In this document: in pieces, positions 12,703 to 21,567 of the stretch
How positions within the stretch are numbered: position 1 is the first letter of the stretch
Layout of the letters: each line of letters begins with the position of its first letter
IMG/VR virus record: IMGVR_UViG_3300030090_002565
Span: 1-24,863 of that record
DNA from: a virus
Length of the DNA: 24,863 nucleotides
Direction: 5' to 3' (one strand)
Program-made: the position numbers and the translations under genes
Notes under the pieces: generated by a model
What the model was told of the DNA's origin: nothing
What the model saw: only the letters and a program-made list of their open reading frames with translations
The model's database searches: none

Positions 12703-14352
12703 GTGAGCGCAGCCGCCGAACAAACTCGTCCCTATAACAAGACCAGCACACTTGCACCCAAGTTATCCGCAGAGGATCTCAATAACTTAATATCCATATT
12801 GCCCAAGCTGTCAGAAAAAGAACAGGTCGCCTTACTAAAAGAACTTACTGACTTTGAAGAGTTGTTAAGTAAGGAGACAGCGCAGAAAGACTTCTTGGAA
12901 TTTGTTAAGAAGATGTGGCCCGACTTTATTATGGGGCGACATCACGCAAAAATGGCGAAAGCCTTTGAGAAAGTAGCCAATGGGGAGTGTAAACGGCTGA
13001 TTATCAATATGCCGCCACGACACACCAAGTCGGAATTTGCGTCTTACCTGCTTCCAGCGTGGTTTTTAGGTAAGTTTCCGCAGAAAAAAGTGATTCAGAC
13101 CTCCCATACAGCCGAGTTAGCGGTAGGGTTTGGTCGTAAAGTGCGTAATTTGGTAGGGAAAGAGGAATATATCGACATTTTCCCCAATACATCCCTGCAA
13201 GCTGACTCAAAAGCAGCCGGAAGATGGAACACATCGAAGGGTGGAGACTACTTTGCTATCGGTGTAGGCGGGGCGGTGACAGGTAAAGGTGCTGATTTGC
13301 TGATTATTGACGATCCGCACAGTGAGCAAGAGGCTACATTGGCGGAACATAGCCCTGAAATCTACGATAAAGTCCATGAATGGTATACATCTGGCCCCCG
13401 TCAGCGTTTACAACCGGGGGGAGCCATCGTGATCGTGATGACACGGTGGAGTAAACGGGATCTGACGGGTCAGGTGGTCAAATCGGCTATGCAAAGGGAC
13501 GGGGAAGAGTGGGAAATCATTGAATTTCCCGCAATTATGCCCTCTGGTAACGCACTTTGGCCGGAATTTTGGTCATTAGATGAGCTAAGTGTCCTAAAAA
13601 ACGAATTACCACACCCTAAATGGATGGCACAGTACCAGCAAGACCCGACTTCAGAGGTTAGCGCCATTGTTAAACGGGATTGGTGGCAATGTTGGGAAGG
13701 GGAAAGCCCCCCAGCCTGTGATTTTGTCCTGATGTCATGGGATACGGCGTTTGAGAAGAATAATAGGGCGGATTACAGTGCCTGTACTGTGTGGGGAGTC
13801 TTTTATCAGGCTGGTGAACCTGCGGTAGAGATAGAAAGTGAAACTGAAGAGCAACGGGTTAAATTACAGCAGGGGTTGCCACAGGCAAACATCATTTTAT
13901 TAAATGCGTACCGTGATCGGCTGGAGTTCCCTGAACTAAAACGGACGGTTATGGAAGAATATAAACAATGGGAGCCGGATAGCATCATTATTGAGAAAAA
14001 AGCGAGTGGTGCGCCATTGATTTATGAACTACGGTCTATGGGTATTCCGGTACAGGAGTTTACGCCCACTAAAGGTAACGATAAAATCAGTCGGTTAAAT
14101 GCCGTGTCGGATATTTTTGCATCAGGGAAGGTGTGGTATCCGCCAACCAGATGGGCGGAAGAGGTGATAGAGGAAGTCGCAAGTTTCCCTGCGGGGGAAC
14201 ATGATGACTATGTGGACTCCACTTCGATGGCGTTAATACGTTTCCGAAAAGGGGGGTATATTCGCACATCAATGGATGAACCTGATGATTATTACGATAC
14301 AAAAGAGTATCGTGCGTACAGACAATACAGCAATAAAGCATCTTACTATTGA
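12703..14352 (+). CDS. Terminase large subunit
   Basis: The 549-aa packaging motor has an ATPase domain with Walker A PPRHTKS (104-110), Walker B LLIIDD (199-204) and a TRW segment (247-249). The C-terminal RNase-H-like nuclease has candidate metal residues D347 (SWDTAF), E431 (IIIEKKASG) and D501/D502 (HDDYVD). It cuts and translocates the genome into the prohead. The start is GTG, immediately after the nuclease stop, with no clear SD, so translation is probably coupled. An extra 30-residue stretch (about 366-396, Glu/Gln-rich) sits in the nuclease domain between the first Asp block and the NAYRDRLEFPELKR segment, a possible family-specific insertion. Confidence 0.95.
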   Translation: MSAAAEQTRPYNKTSTLAPKLSAEDLNNLISILPKLSEKEQVALLKELTDFEELLSKETAQKDFLEFVKKMWPDFIMGRHHAKMAKAFEKVANGECKRLIINMPPRHTKSEFASYLLPAWFLGKFPQKKVIQTSHTAELAVGFGRKVRNLVGKEEYIDIFPNTSLQADSKAAGRWNTSKGGDYFAIGVGGAVTGKGADLLIIDDPHSEQEATLAEHSPEIYDKVHEWYTSGPRQRLQPGGAIVIVMTRWSKRDLTGQVVKSAMQRDGEEWEIIEFPAIMPSGNALWPEFWSLDELSVLKNELPHPKWMAQYQQDPTSEVSAIVKRDWWQCWEGESPPACDFVLMSWDTAFEKNNRADYSACTVWGVFYQAGEPAVEIESETEEQRVKLQQGLPQANIILLNAYRDRLEFPELKRTVMEEYKQWEPDSIIIEKKASGAPLIYELRSMGIPVQEFTPTKGNDKISRLNAVSDIFASGKVWYPPTRWAEEVIEEVASFPAGEHDDYVDSTSMALIRFRKGGYIRTSMDEPDDYYDTKEYRAYRQYSNKASYY

Positions 14353-14363
14353 GGTAAGCAGTT

Positions 14364-16829
14364 ATGGCAAATGAAAATATGCCCGAATTAGAGATCGTAC
14401 TTCCTGATGGAAGACCTGTTTCTGAATTTGAAGAAACCGAAGAAGACTTGGGGACAGTTGTAGAATTTGATGCGTCACCGGAAGGTACGTTAACTACTGT
14501 TGTCGAGATAGAGATATCTGAGAAAGAAAATCCTTTTTACGAAAACCTCGCAGAAGATATGGATGAAGATTTGCTGATTGAAATGGCTTCAGGTCTGATG
14601 GAGGATTTTGAGGGGGATTTGAGTTCACGTAAAGATTGGCTTGAAACTTACGCGGACGGTATGGAGTTGCTAGGTCTTAAAATAGAAGACCGGACTGAGC
14701 CGTGGTCAGGTGCGTGTGGTGTATACCATCCATTGCTATCAGAAGCGTTAGTAAAGTTTCAATCAGAAACCGTTATGGAAACTTTACCTGCGGGTGGCCC
14801 TGTTAAAACAAAAATTATCGGAAAGGAAACAAAAGAGAATAAGGCAGCGGCAGTCAATGTTGCAGCTAATATGAATTATTACGTTCAGGAAAAAATGCCT
14901 GAGTACCGTGCTGAACATGAACGGATGTTGTGGGGCTTGGGCCTTGCAGGTAATGCGTTTAAGAAAGTGTACTATGATCCATCTACGTGCCGTCCTGCGT
15001 CTATCTATGTTCCCGCAGAAGATATGGTTGTGCCTTATGGCGCAAGTAGTCTGGATGATGCGGAGCGTGTTACGCACGTTATGCGGAAAACTGAAAATGA
15101 AGTGCGTAAATTACAGGTGTCTGGTTTCTACAGGGATGTGGAATTAGATAGCCCTGAAGGGGGTTATCTGGATGATATTGAAAAGAAGATAGCAGAAAAT
15201 ATGGGGTTTAGTGCATCTTCTGATGATCGGTATAAAATTCTTGAGTTTCATGTAGACCTTGATATATCAGGGTATGAAGACAAGGATGAGAAAGGCAAAG
15301 CTACAGGTATAGCGCTACCTTATATTGTAACGATAGAGCGTAGCTCTAATATGGTTTTAGCTGTTAGACGTAATTGGTTAGAAAATGATAAGAAGAAACT
15401 TAAGCGTCAGCACTTTGTTCATTATCCTTATATACCCGGATTTGGTTTTTATGCTTTTGGTTTAGTTCACCTGTTAGGCTCGTTTGCTAAATCCGGTACA
15501 TCTTTAATTAGACAGTTGGTGGATGCAGGGACACTTAGTAACTTGCCCGGAGGTTTTAAAACCAAAGGTATGCGTGTTAAGGGTGATGACACTCCGATAC
15601 AACCCGCAGAGTTTCGTGATGTGGACATACCAAGTGGTTCACTAAAAGAAAACATCATGCCTCTACCGTATAAAGAACCGAGTCAGGTTTTGTTCACTTT
15701 GATGTCGAGTATTGTTGAAGAAGGTAGACGGTTTGCATCTATTGCTGATTTAAAGATTAGTGATATGTCTTCACAGTCTCCTGTAGGTACAACACTTGCC
15801 ATACTTGAACGCTCGTTGAAAGTAATGTCATCAGTACAGGCAAGAGTTTATGCGGCAATGAAACAGGAGTTTCAGTTGCTTGCAAAAATTATCAGGGATG
15901 ACACACCTAGTTCGTATACATATGAACCTAGTGAAGGGAAGCCACAGGCGAAACGTGCTGACTATGACATGGTTGAGGTGATTCCTGTCGCGAATCCTAA
16001 TTCGTCAACGATGGCACAGAAGGTTGTTCAGTATCAGACAGTAATGCAACTCGCTGCGAGCGCACCGCAAATTTATGATGTTCCCGAACTCCATAAGCAG
16101 ATGTTGGAAACAATAGGTATAGATAACGTAGATAAATTGATTCCTTCTGAAGAAGAACAGAAACCAACTGATCCTGTTTCTGAGAATATGGATATCATTA
16201 CAGGTAAACCTGTGAAGGCATTTATTTATCAGGATCACGAAGCGCATATCCAAGTTCATATGAATGCGGCACAAGATCCATATATCCAGCAAATGATGGC
16301 GCAAAACCCTAATGCACAAGCAGTTGCTGCGGCAGGACAAGCTCATGTTGCTGAACACGTAGCTTTCTTATATAGGTCTAAGTTGGAAGAGCAGTTGGGT
16401 GTACCACTACCACCACCTGATGAACCATTGCCGGAAGATATAGAAGTCCAACTATCTCGTCTGGTAGCAGATGCGTCACAGCAGCTACTACAGCAGAATC
16501 AGGCGATGGCAGCGCAGGAAGAAGCACAGCAACAGGCACAAGATCCGGTTGTTCAGATGCAACAGCAGGAATTGCAGCTTAAACAGGGTGAACTCCAACG
16601 TAAAGCTACTAAAGACCAGACAGATGCCCAGATTAAACAGGCACAGTTACAGTTGGATGCAGCCCGTATCCAATCACAGGAAAGGCAAACTAGCGTGAAA
16701 GTGCTGGCTGATGCAGCTAAAGAAGATGAGGTGCTAAAAGTTAAACAGGCACTTGAGGGGGCTAAATTAGGCATAAATTTAAGCCAAAATTTAGATAGCG
16801 GGAATATAACACCAAGAGAAGAGGGTTAG
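14364..16829 (+). CDS. Portal protein, P22-like
   Basis: The 821-aa protein directly follows the large terminase. An acidic leader of about 60 residues is followed by the portal core (SSRKDWLETYADGMELLGL, then the WSGACGVYHPLLSEA segment near 120-135), a long clip/wing region and a large C-terminal extension. The last ~150 residues are Gln- and Ala-rich (QQLLQQNQAMAAQEEAQQQA and onward) and should form a long coiled coil, like the barrel of P22-type portals. The portal is the dodecameric DNA entry channel at one capsid vertex. The length suits a P22-like portal more than short siphophage portals. SD GAGGTAAG lies upstream. Confidence 0.85.
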   Translation: MANENMPELEIVLPDGRPVSEFEETEEDLGTVVEFDASPEGTLTTVVEIEISEKENPFYENLAEDMDEDLLIEMASGLMEDFEGDLSSRKDWLETYADGMELLGLKIEDRTEPWSGACGVYHPLLSEALVKFQSETVMETLPAGGPVKTKIIGKETKENKAAAVNVAANMNYYVQEKMPEYRAEHERMLWGLGLAGNAFKKVYYDPSTCRPASIYVPAEDMVVPYGASSLDDAERVTHVMRKTENEVRKLQVSGFYRDVELDSPEGGYLDDIEKKIAENMGFSASSDDRYKILEFHVDLDISGYEDKDEKGKATGIALPYIVTIERSSNMVLAVRRNWLENDKKKLKRQHFVHYPYIPGFGFYAFGLVHLLGSFAKSGTSLIRQLVDAGTLSNLPGGFKTKGMRVKGDDTPIQPAEFRDVDIPSGSLKENIMPLPYKEPSQVLFTLMSSIVEEGRRFASIADLKISDMSSQSPVGTTLAILERSLKVMSSVQARVYAAMKQEFQLLAKIIRDDTPSSYTYEPSEGKPQAKRADYDMVEVIPVANPNSSTMAQKVVQYQTVMQLAASAPQIYDVPELHKQMLETIGIDNVDKLIPSEEEQKPTDPVSENMDIITGKPVKAFIYQDHEAHIQVHMNAAQDPYIQQMMAQNPNAQAVAAAGQAHVAEHVAFLYRSKLEEQLGVPLPPPDEPLPEDIEVQLSRLVADASQQLLQQNQAMAAQEEAQQQAQDPVVQMQQQELQLKQGELQRKATKDQTDAQIKQAQLQLDAARIQSQERQTSVKVLADAAKEDEVLKVKQALEGAKLGINLSQNLDSGNITPREEG

Positions 16830-17015
16830 ATGGACGTATACCGATTAGTAATTGATGAGATTGATGTTAAACATAATATTTTACTTCAAAAGCTAAGTAG
16901 TGGTAGTATTAAAAGCTATTCAGAATATAAATATATATGTGGGATAGTGAATGGATTGCTTTCTATGAAAGAATACTTAATAGATTTAGAAGAAAGGTTT
17001 GAAGAAAATGAATGA
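16830..17015 (+). CDS. Small conserved protein downstream of portal, 61 aa
   Basis: The ATG directly follows the portal stop. The protein is helical: MDVYRLVIDEIDVKHN, then LSSGSIKSYSEYKYICGIVN and a final coiled stretch LIDLEERFEENE. Small proteins with this YxEYxxxCGxxxGL-like pattern often follow portal genes in podoviruses, but no function is known to me. The start has only a weak SD-like AAGAGAAGAGGG sequence. The stop overlaps the co-chaperonin start by 8 nt, so expression is coupled. Confidence 0.7.
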   Translation: MDVYRLVIDEIDVKHNILLQKLSSGSIKSYSEYKYICGIVNGLLSMKEYLIDLEERFEENE

Positions 17016-17397
17016 TGTAGCAGAAACAGTTGACCAGACTGTAGCAGATTTTGGAGAAAAAAAGGCAACACAACTACCTAAACCGCAGGGATATCATATT
17101 TTATGTGCTATTCCTGAAATAGAGGAAAAATTTGACAGTGGGCTTTTAAAAGCCAGTGAAACCCAGAAAAACGAGGAAATTCTGGCAACTGTGTTATTTG
17201 TAGTGGAATTAGGGCCGGATTGTTACCAAGATACGGGCAAATTTCCTACTGGGCCGTGGTGTAAAAAGGGTGATTTTGTACTTGTAAGGCCACATACAGG
17301 TACACGAATACATATACATGGGAAGGCTTTTCGGATTATTAATGATGATTCTGTAGAAGCAGTAGTAGAAGATCCCAGAGGAATCCAAAGACAATAA
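17008..17397 (+). CDS. GroES/Cpn10-like co-chaperonin
   Basis: I use the ATG 17008-17010 (MNDVAETVDQ), with SD AAAGG; an in-frame TTG at 16999 is less likely. After a 25-residue leader the 129-aa protein follows the Cpn10 beta-barrel. It has a first strand GYHILCAIP, a mobile-loop-like segment EEKFDSGLLKASETQK whose GLL matches the hydrophobic GroEL-contact tripeptide position, the block ATVLFVVELGPDCY, then GPWCKKGDFVLVRP and the end strand AFRIINDDSVEAVVEDP. Phage Cpn10s such as T4 gp31 help host GroEL fold the major capsid protein. Its place between portal and scaffold supports that role. Confidence 0.8.
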   Translation: MNDVAETVDQTVADFGEKKATQLPKPQGYHILCAIPEIEEKFDSGLLKASETQKNEEILATVLFVVELGPDCYQDTGKFPTGPWCKKGDFVLVRPHTGTRIHIHGKAFRIINDDSVEAVVEDPRGIQRQ

Positions 17398-17425
17398 TTT
17401 CTTTTAAAATCAAGAGGATACAGAG

Positions 17426-18412
17426 ATGCCACAAACCGCATTAGAAGACACAGAAAGCACTGAAACTGTAATCGGCGCACTACAACAAGAACAAAAAGAA
17501 GAAGAAGCTCAAGAAGATCAAGAATTTGAGATTGAAATTGTAGATGACACGCCCGAAGAAGACCAAGGGCGTGAAGCAATGCCCGAAGAAATTGTGGATA
17601 ACCTTGAAAAAGATGAATTGGATGAATATTCCAAAGAAAAAGGTAAGCAACTAAAGAAAGTCTGGAATGATGAACGGCGAGCAAAAGAGGCGGCGCTTCG
17701 GGAACGGGATCATGCGGCTAAATTAGCAAAACAGGCTATGGAAGAGAATAAATTGCTAAAACAGCACCTGTCTGCGGGAGAACAGGCGCTAATGGATAAC
17801 TCTAAAAGTAGCGCAGAGAATGAGTTAGAGTTAGCGAAGAAAATGTATAAGGATGCCTATGATTCAGGAGATGCAGATTTAGTGGCAGATGCTACTGAAA
17901 AACTAGCATCTGCTAAAATGAATCTTACAAATGCGGAAACTTACGTTCCACAGTATTCACAAGATGCTTTACAAGCACAAGAATATAGTGTAAATAGAGA
18001 ATCAGAACAGTTAATTTCAAACCAACAAGCGCCACAAGCAGATGCAAAAGCGTTAGCGTGGCAAGAACGTAATAAAGAGTGGTGGGGAGTTGACCGTGCG
18101 ATGACAAGTTTGGCGTTTGGCACACATGAGCATTTAGTATCTCAAGGTGTTGACCCAACATCAGACGAGTATTATGAAAGCATCGACAAAGAGATGCGTA
18201 CAAGATTTCCTGAAAAGTTTAAGCAGGAAGCAGAAGAAACACCTTCTACAAACGGAAGTGGAGAACAGGCACAAAAAACTGTCGTTTCTCCTGCAAAACG
18301 TAGCACTAGCTCTAAACGGGTGGTGCTTACGAATTCGGAAGTTAGGCTGGCGCAACGGCTAGGACTTTCACCCGAACAATATGTTCGTGAAAAAATGAAA
18401 CTGGAGGCATAG
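17426..18412 (+). CDS. Capsid scaffolding protein
   Basis: The 328-aa protein is highly charged and low in hydrophobic residues. It has an acidic N-terminus (IEIVDDTPEED), a long helical coiled-coil region at about 60-170 (RRAKEAALRERDHAAKLAKQ), and a basic C-terminal helix-turn-helix-like end (TNSEVRLAQRLGLSPEQYVR). Scaffold proteins hold capsid subunits together during prohead assembly, often through a basic C-terminal segment. The position between portal and major capsid gene is the standard one. SD AGAGGAT lies upstream. Confidence 0.8.
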   Translation: MPQTALEDTESTETVIGALQQEQKEEEAQEDQEFEIEIVDDTPEEDQGREAMPEEIVDNLEKDELDEYSKEKGKQLKKVWNDERRAKEAALRERDHAAKLAKQAMEENKLLKQHLSAGEQALMDNSKSSAENELELAKKMYKDAYDSGDADLVADATEKLASAKMNLTNAETYVPQYSQDALQAQEYSVNRESEQLISNQQAPQADAKALAWQERNKEWWGVDRAMTSLAFGTHEHLVSQGVDPTSDEYYESIDKEMRTRFPEKFKQEAEETPSTNGSGEQAQKTVVSPAKRSTSSKRVVLTNSEVRLAQRLGLSPEQYVREKMKLEA

Positions 18413-18413
18413 C

Positions 18414-18896
18414 ATGGACGAAGTTAAAGCAGTAGGGCGATCTCGTAGCACAAGAGCAAATGCTTCGCGTGAAACGGAAGAACGTCCGAAACAATGGACT
18501 CCCCCTGAATTGTTACCCGAAATTAACAAGGAAGAAGGGAAATCCTATCGCTTTGTTCGTGTTAGTTCTATGGGCAATAATGACCCACAGAATGTATCCG
18601 CAAAGTTTCGTGAAGGGTGGGAACCTGTAAAAGCCTCAGATCATCCTGAAGCATTTACAATGCCTGATCCAAACAGCCAATTTAAGGATTCAATAGAGAT
18701 AGGTGGGCTGCTTCTCTGCAAAACTGACGAAGAGCTTACTCAACAGAGAGATGAGTACATTGCTAACAGAACACAGCAAAGTACAGAGTCTGTCGATAAT
18801 AACTATATGCGTGAAGATGACCCCCGTATGCCGTTATTTAAAAATAAGTCTACGAAAGTAACTTTTGGTAGTGGTAACGGAGGACGAAGCGCATAG
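18414..18896 (+). CDS. Conserved phage protein between scaffold and capsid genes, 160 aa
   Basis: The N-terminus is basic and probably disordered (GRSRSTRANASRETEERPK). The middle has SYRFVRVSSMGNNDPQNVSA, then FREGWEPVKASDHPE, and GGLLLCKTDEELTQQRDEY. I recognise the pattern (FVR....G..D..NV.....EGWEPV....HP) from phages with this capsid layout but know no function; a minor head or assembly protein is likely. It starts one base after the scaffold stop, with SD GGAGG inside that gene. Confidence 0.7.
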   Translation: MDEVKAVGRSRSTRANASRETEERPKQWTPPELLPEINKEEGKSYRFVRVSSMGNNDPQNVSAKFREGWEPVKASDHPEAFTMPDPNSQFKDSIEIGGLLLCKTDEELTQQRDEYIANRTQQSTESVDNNYMREDDPRMPLFKNKSTKVTFGSGNGGRSA

Positions 18897-18930
18897 AGAT
18901 TAACTTTCTGTTAAGTGAGGAATTTAAACT

Positions 18931-19560
18931 ATGGCTTATCCAACGGTAGATGCCCCATATGGTTTAAAGCCGATCAACTTGATCGGAGGACAACCTTATG
19001 CGGGTTCAACACGACAGATGACTATAGCTTCTGGTTATGCCACAGATATCTTTTGTGGGGATGTTGTCAAGCGGGCTGCTGACGGCACGATCCAAAAAGA
19101 TACTGGCACATCCACAACTGTAACCACTGGCGTAATTGGTGTTTTCATGGGTTGTACTTATACAGACCCCGGCTCAAACACTAAAACTTTTAAACAATAT
19201 TGGCCCGCTAGTACAGCAGCGTCTGATGCGAAGGCTTATGTTGTTGATGATCCTGATGCGCTATTTAAAGTAGCGGTTGTATCATCTGGTACTACTATTG
19301 CTGGTACTGGGTATACATCAATCGGCAGTAATGCCGCATTGGTTCAAAATTCAGGTAGCACCACTACTGGTAACTCTAAAGTTGCTATTAATGGCATTGC
19401 TACGACACTAACCTTGCCGATGCGAATAATTGATGTAGTTGAAGAGACTACTGATAGTGACGGTAATTACACAGAAGTAATCGTTAAGTGGAACGCACCT
19501 TATGAAGATAGTAATATCGCTAAAGGTGGTCACGCTTATGTGGTTGCTACTGGCCTATAA
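18931..19560 (+). CDS. Virion structural protein, possible head decoration, 209 aa
   Basis: The protein is Thr/Ser/Gly/Ala-rich and predicted all-beta. It begins MAYPTVDAPYGLKPINLIGG, a start typical of conserved phage structural proteins next to the capsid gene, and has CGDVVKRAADGTIQ and a FMGCTYTDP segment. No Cys pattern, membrane segment or enzyme motif. It lies directly before the major capsid gene, 13 nt upstream, where decoration or stabilising proteins are usually encoded. SD GAGGA is present. Confidence 0.65.
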   Translation: MAYPTVDAPYGLKPINLIGGQPYAGSTRQMTIASGYATDIFCGDVVKRAADGTIQKDTGTSTTVTTGVIGVFMGCTYTDPGSNTKTFKQYWPASTAASDAKAYVVDDPDALFKVAVVSSGTTIAGTGYTSIGSNAALVQNSGSTTTGNSKVAINGIATTLTLPMRIIDVVEETTDSDGNYTEVIVKWNAPYEDSNIAKGGHAYVVATGL

Positions 19561-19573
19561 GGAGGATTAAATA

Positions 19574-20485
19574 ATGGCTATAAGTAGAGCGCAATTATTA
19601 AAAGAACTCCTCCCCGGCCTCAATGCTCTTTTTGGGCTTGAATACAACCGTTACGGTGAGGAACATAAAGAAATTTTCGAGCAAGAAACTTCTGAACGTG
19701 CATTTGAAGAAGAAGCAAAGCTCTCTGGCTTTTCAGCCGCTCCTGTAAAACAGGAAGGAGAAGCGATTGCTTATGATAACGCACAGGAAGCGTGGGCGGC
19801 TCGATACAACCACGAAACCATTGCGATGGGATTTTCGATCACTGAAGAAGCAATGGAGGATAACCTCTATGATTCTTTGTCTGCTCGATACACTAAAGCA
19901 TTAGCTAGAGCGATGGCGTACACCAAACAAGTAAAAGGAGCAAACATATTAAACAATGCGTTTGATTCTAACTATACTTATGGTGATGGGGTTGTACTTT
20001 GCAGTACCTCTCATCCTCTTGTGTCAGGTGGTACTAACTCCAATCGTCCTTCAACTGCCTCCGACTTAAATGAAACTTCTTTGGAAGCGGCTGTTATCCA
20101 GATTTCTAACTGGACGGATGAGCGTGGGTTGTTAATCGCAGCTAAACCTCAAAAACTGATTATCCCTGCTGATTTGCAGTTTGTTGCAACTCGGTTGTTG
20201 AAATCAGAGAACAGGGTTGGTACTGCGGATAATGATATCAATGCGGCTAGGTCTATGGGCGTTATTCCACAGGGTTACTCTGTGAATAATTTCCTAACGG
20301 ACACTAACGCTTGGTTCATCACTACAGATATCCCGAATGGTCTAAAACATTTTGTTCGTACTCCGATGAGTACCAGCATGGATGGAGACTTTGATACCGG
20401 AAATGCACGATATAAAGCTCGTGAAAGGTACTCATTTGGTGTATCCGACCCATTAGGAGTATTCGGTAGCCCCGGATCGTCCTAA
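19574..20485 (+). CDS. Major capsid protein, HK97 fold (Mu gpT-like)
   Basis: The 303-aa protein has an N-arm helix (LLKELLPGLNALFGLEY), a segment around RYNHETIAMGFSITEEAMED, the block ILNNAFDSNYTYGDGVVLCS, then STSHPLVSGGT, followed by KPQKLIIPADLQFVATRLL. This order matches the Mu-like major head subunit (gpT) family with an HK97 fold. It forms the icosahedral shell. It has the strongest SD of the rightward operon (AAGGAGGATT), consistent with high expression, and is followed by a terminator. Confidence 0.85.
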   Translation: MAISRAQLLKELLPGLNALFGLEYNRYGEEHKEIFEQETSERAFEEEAKLSGFSAAPVKQEGEAIAYDNAQEAWAARYNHETIAMGFSITEEAMEDNLYDSLSARYTKALARAMAYTKQVKGANILNNAFDSNYTYGDGVVLCSTSHPLVSGGTNSNRPSTASDLNETSLEAAVIQISNWTDERGLLIAAKPQKLIIPADLQFVATRLLKSENRVGTADNDINAARSMGVIPQGYSVNNFLTDTNAWFITTDIPNGLKHFVRTPMSTSMDGDFDTGNARYKARERYSFGVSDPLGVFGSPGSS

Positions 20486-20493
20486 TAAAATAT

Positions 20494-20524
20494 AGCAGGG
20501 GGGTACTTAGTACCCCTTTTGCTT
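20494..20524 (+). terminator. Terminator after the major capsid gene
   Basis: GGGGTAC (20500-20506), loop TTA, GTACCCC (20510-20516), then TTTT; outer AGCA/TGCT can extend the stem. It lies 8 nt after the capsid stop and could set a high ratio of capsid to downstream transcripts. Confidence 0.8.
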
Positions 20525-20542
20525 TAATCTGGGAAAAATATA

Positions 20543-20605
20543 GCCCTAGCGACTGTCCCAGCAGACGCTTACCAAGACTCTAGGGCGAAACCTTTGGTAA
20601 GGAGG
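20543..20605 (+). promoter_or_regulatory. Candidate regulatory pseudoknot leader at the RBS
   Basis: Helix 1 pairs GCCCTAG (20543-20549) with CTAGGGC (20580-20586). Helix 2 pairs CTTACCAA (20568-20575) with TTGGTAAG (20594-20601), plus one flanking G-U pair. One strand of helix 2 is inside the loop of helix 1, which is the topology of an H-type pseudoknot. Helix 2 ends at the first G of the SD GGAGG (20601-20605), 8 nt before the ATG at 20614. This arrangement resembles translational riboswitches or protein-bound leader RNAs. I cannot match it to a named class. Confidence 0.6.
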
Positions 20606-20613
20606 TAATTCCG

Positions 20614-21393
20614 ATGGGAACTACTCGATTTAGTGGGCCGATAATGTATAGTGGGTCAGGTAGTGATTCACTTGGTTATGGAACTTTTTTTAAAAACCTT
20701 CCTATTCAATGTAACCCTGATTATGTGGTGAAATGGGATGACTTTGCGGGTATAGATATTGATGATACGGATGATTGGACTAAATCTGTCCTGAATTCCG
20801 GTACGCTAACCCTTTTAGCAGATCATGTAGGTGGTTGGGCTAAATCTCTTGGTGATGGATCTACCGATAACTCTGGTGGCGCTATTCAGGGCAATGAAAT
20901 TTTCATGGCAGAAGCCAGTAAGAAAATTTTCTTTGAAGCAACTGTAGCAGTAGCTGATGCTGATGACATGGATATGTTTGTTGGTTTGGCTGAGAACGGT
21001 ACGTTTGCCACAGGTGTTCCTTTTGCAGCAGCTAACCAAATTGGATTTTTGTTGGTAGAAGGCGCAGCCGATATTTACGCAAACTGTGACAGTGGTGGAA
21101 CTGAAACTAAAACTGACACAGGTGTAGATTTTGCTGATGGTGCTGAAAGTAGTTCGGCTATTACTAATACGCGAAGACTTGGTTTTGTAGTTACAGGAAC
21201 AGGAACGGTTGAATTCTATGTTGATCGTGTCAAGAAAGTAACTACGACTGCCAATATACCTACTTCTGCTTTAACTCCGTGGTTTGCAGCAATGTCTGGA
21301 ACAACGACTGCTGATGCAGCTTGGTGTGATTACATTATGGTAGCAGCGCAACGAACTACAGACGGTATGACAGAATATGACGATATGCCGTAA
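20614..21393 (+). CDS. Virion structural protein, beta-rich, 259 aa
   Basis: The N-terminus MGTTRFSGPIMYSGSGSDSL is of a type seen in phage head or fibre proteins. The rest alternates beta strands and Asp/Gly/Thr turns. Pieces such as KIFFEATVAVADADDMDMFV, FVGLAEN, RRLGFVVTGTGTVEFYVD and the final WCDYIMVAAQR resemble a jelly-roll, lectin-like fold. This suggests a capsid-surface or adhesion protein. It follows the capsid terminator and the pseudoknot leader, so its expression may be set separately from that of the capsid. No enzyme motif. Confidence 0.65.
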   Translation: MGTTRFSGPIMYSGSGSDSLGYGTFFKNLPIQCNPDYVVKWDDFAGIDIDDTDDWTKSVLNSGTLTLLADHVGGWAKSLGDGSTDNSGGAIQGNEIFMAEASKKIFFEATVAVADADDMDMFVGLAENGTFATGVPFAAANQIGFLLVEGAADIYANCDSGGTETKTDTGVDFADGAESSSAITNTRRLGFVVTGTGTVEFYVDRVKKVTTTANIPTSALTPWFAAMSGTTTADAAWCDYIMVAAQRTTDGMTEYDDMP

Positions 21394-21403
21394 GGAGTAA
21401 TGT

Positions 21404-21556
21404 ATGGCTACGAGTAAAGCAAAACCTAAAGCCACTACTAAGAAGAGCGGTTCTTCTGCGCCTAAAATAGAAGGTAGGTATAAAAAAGAATCGCCTCCTA
21501 TAGGTAGTGCTAAATATAAGTCTTATGTTTTACAAGGGCTTATTAAAGCAAAATAG
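21404..21556 (+). CDS. Very small Lys-rich protein, 50 aa
   Basis: ATG GCT ACG begins an ORF encoding MATSKAKPKATTKKSGSSAP, then KIEGRYKKESPPIGSAKYKS, ending in QGLIKAK. SD AAGGAG lies upstream. An overlapping ATG at 21400 stops after five codons, so 21404 is the start. The basic, disordered N-terminus suggests DNA or capsid contact. Short gaps on both sides fit a real operon gene. Function unknown. Confidence 0.55.
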   Translation: MATSKAKPKATTKKSGSSAPKIEGRYKKESPPIGSAKYKSYVLQGLIKAK

Positions 21557-21567
21557 GGAGGTAGATT

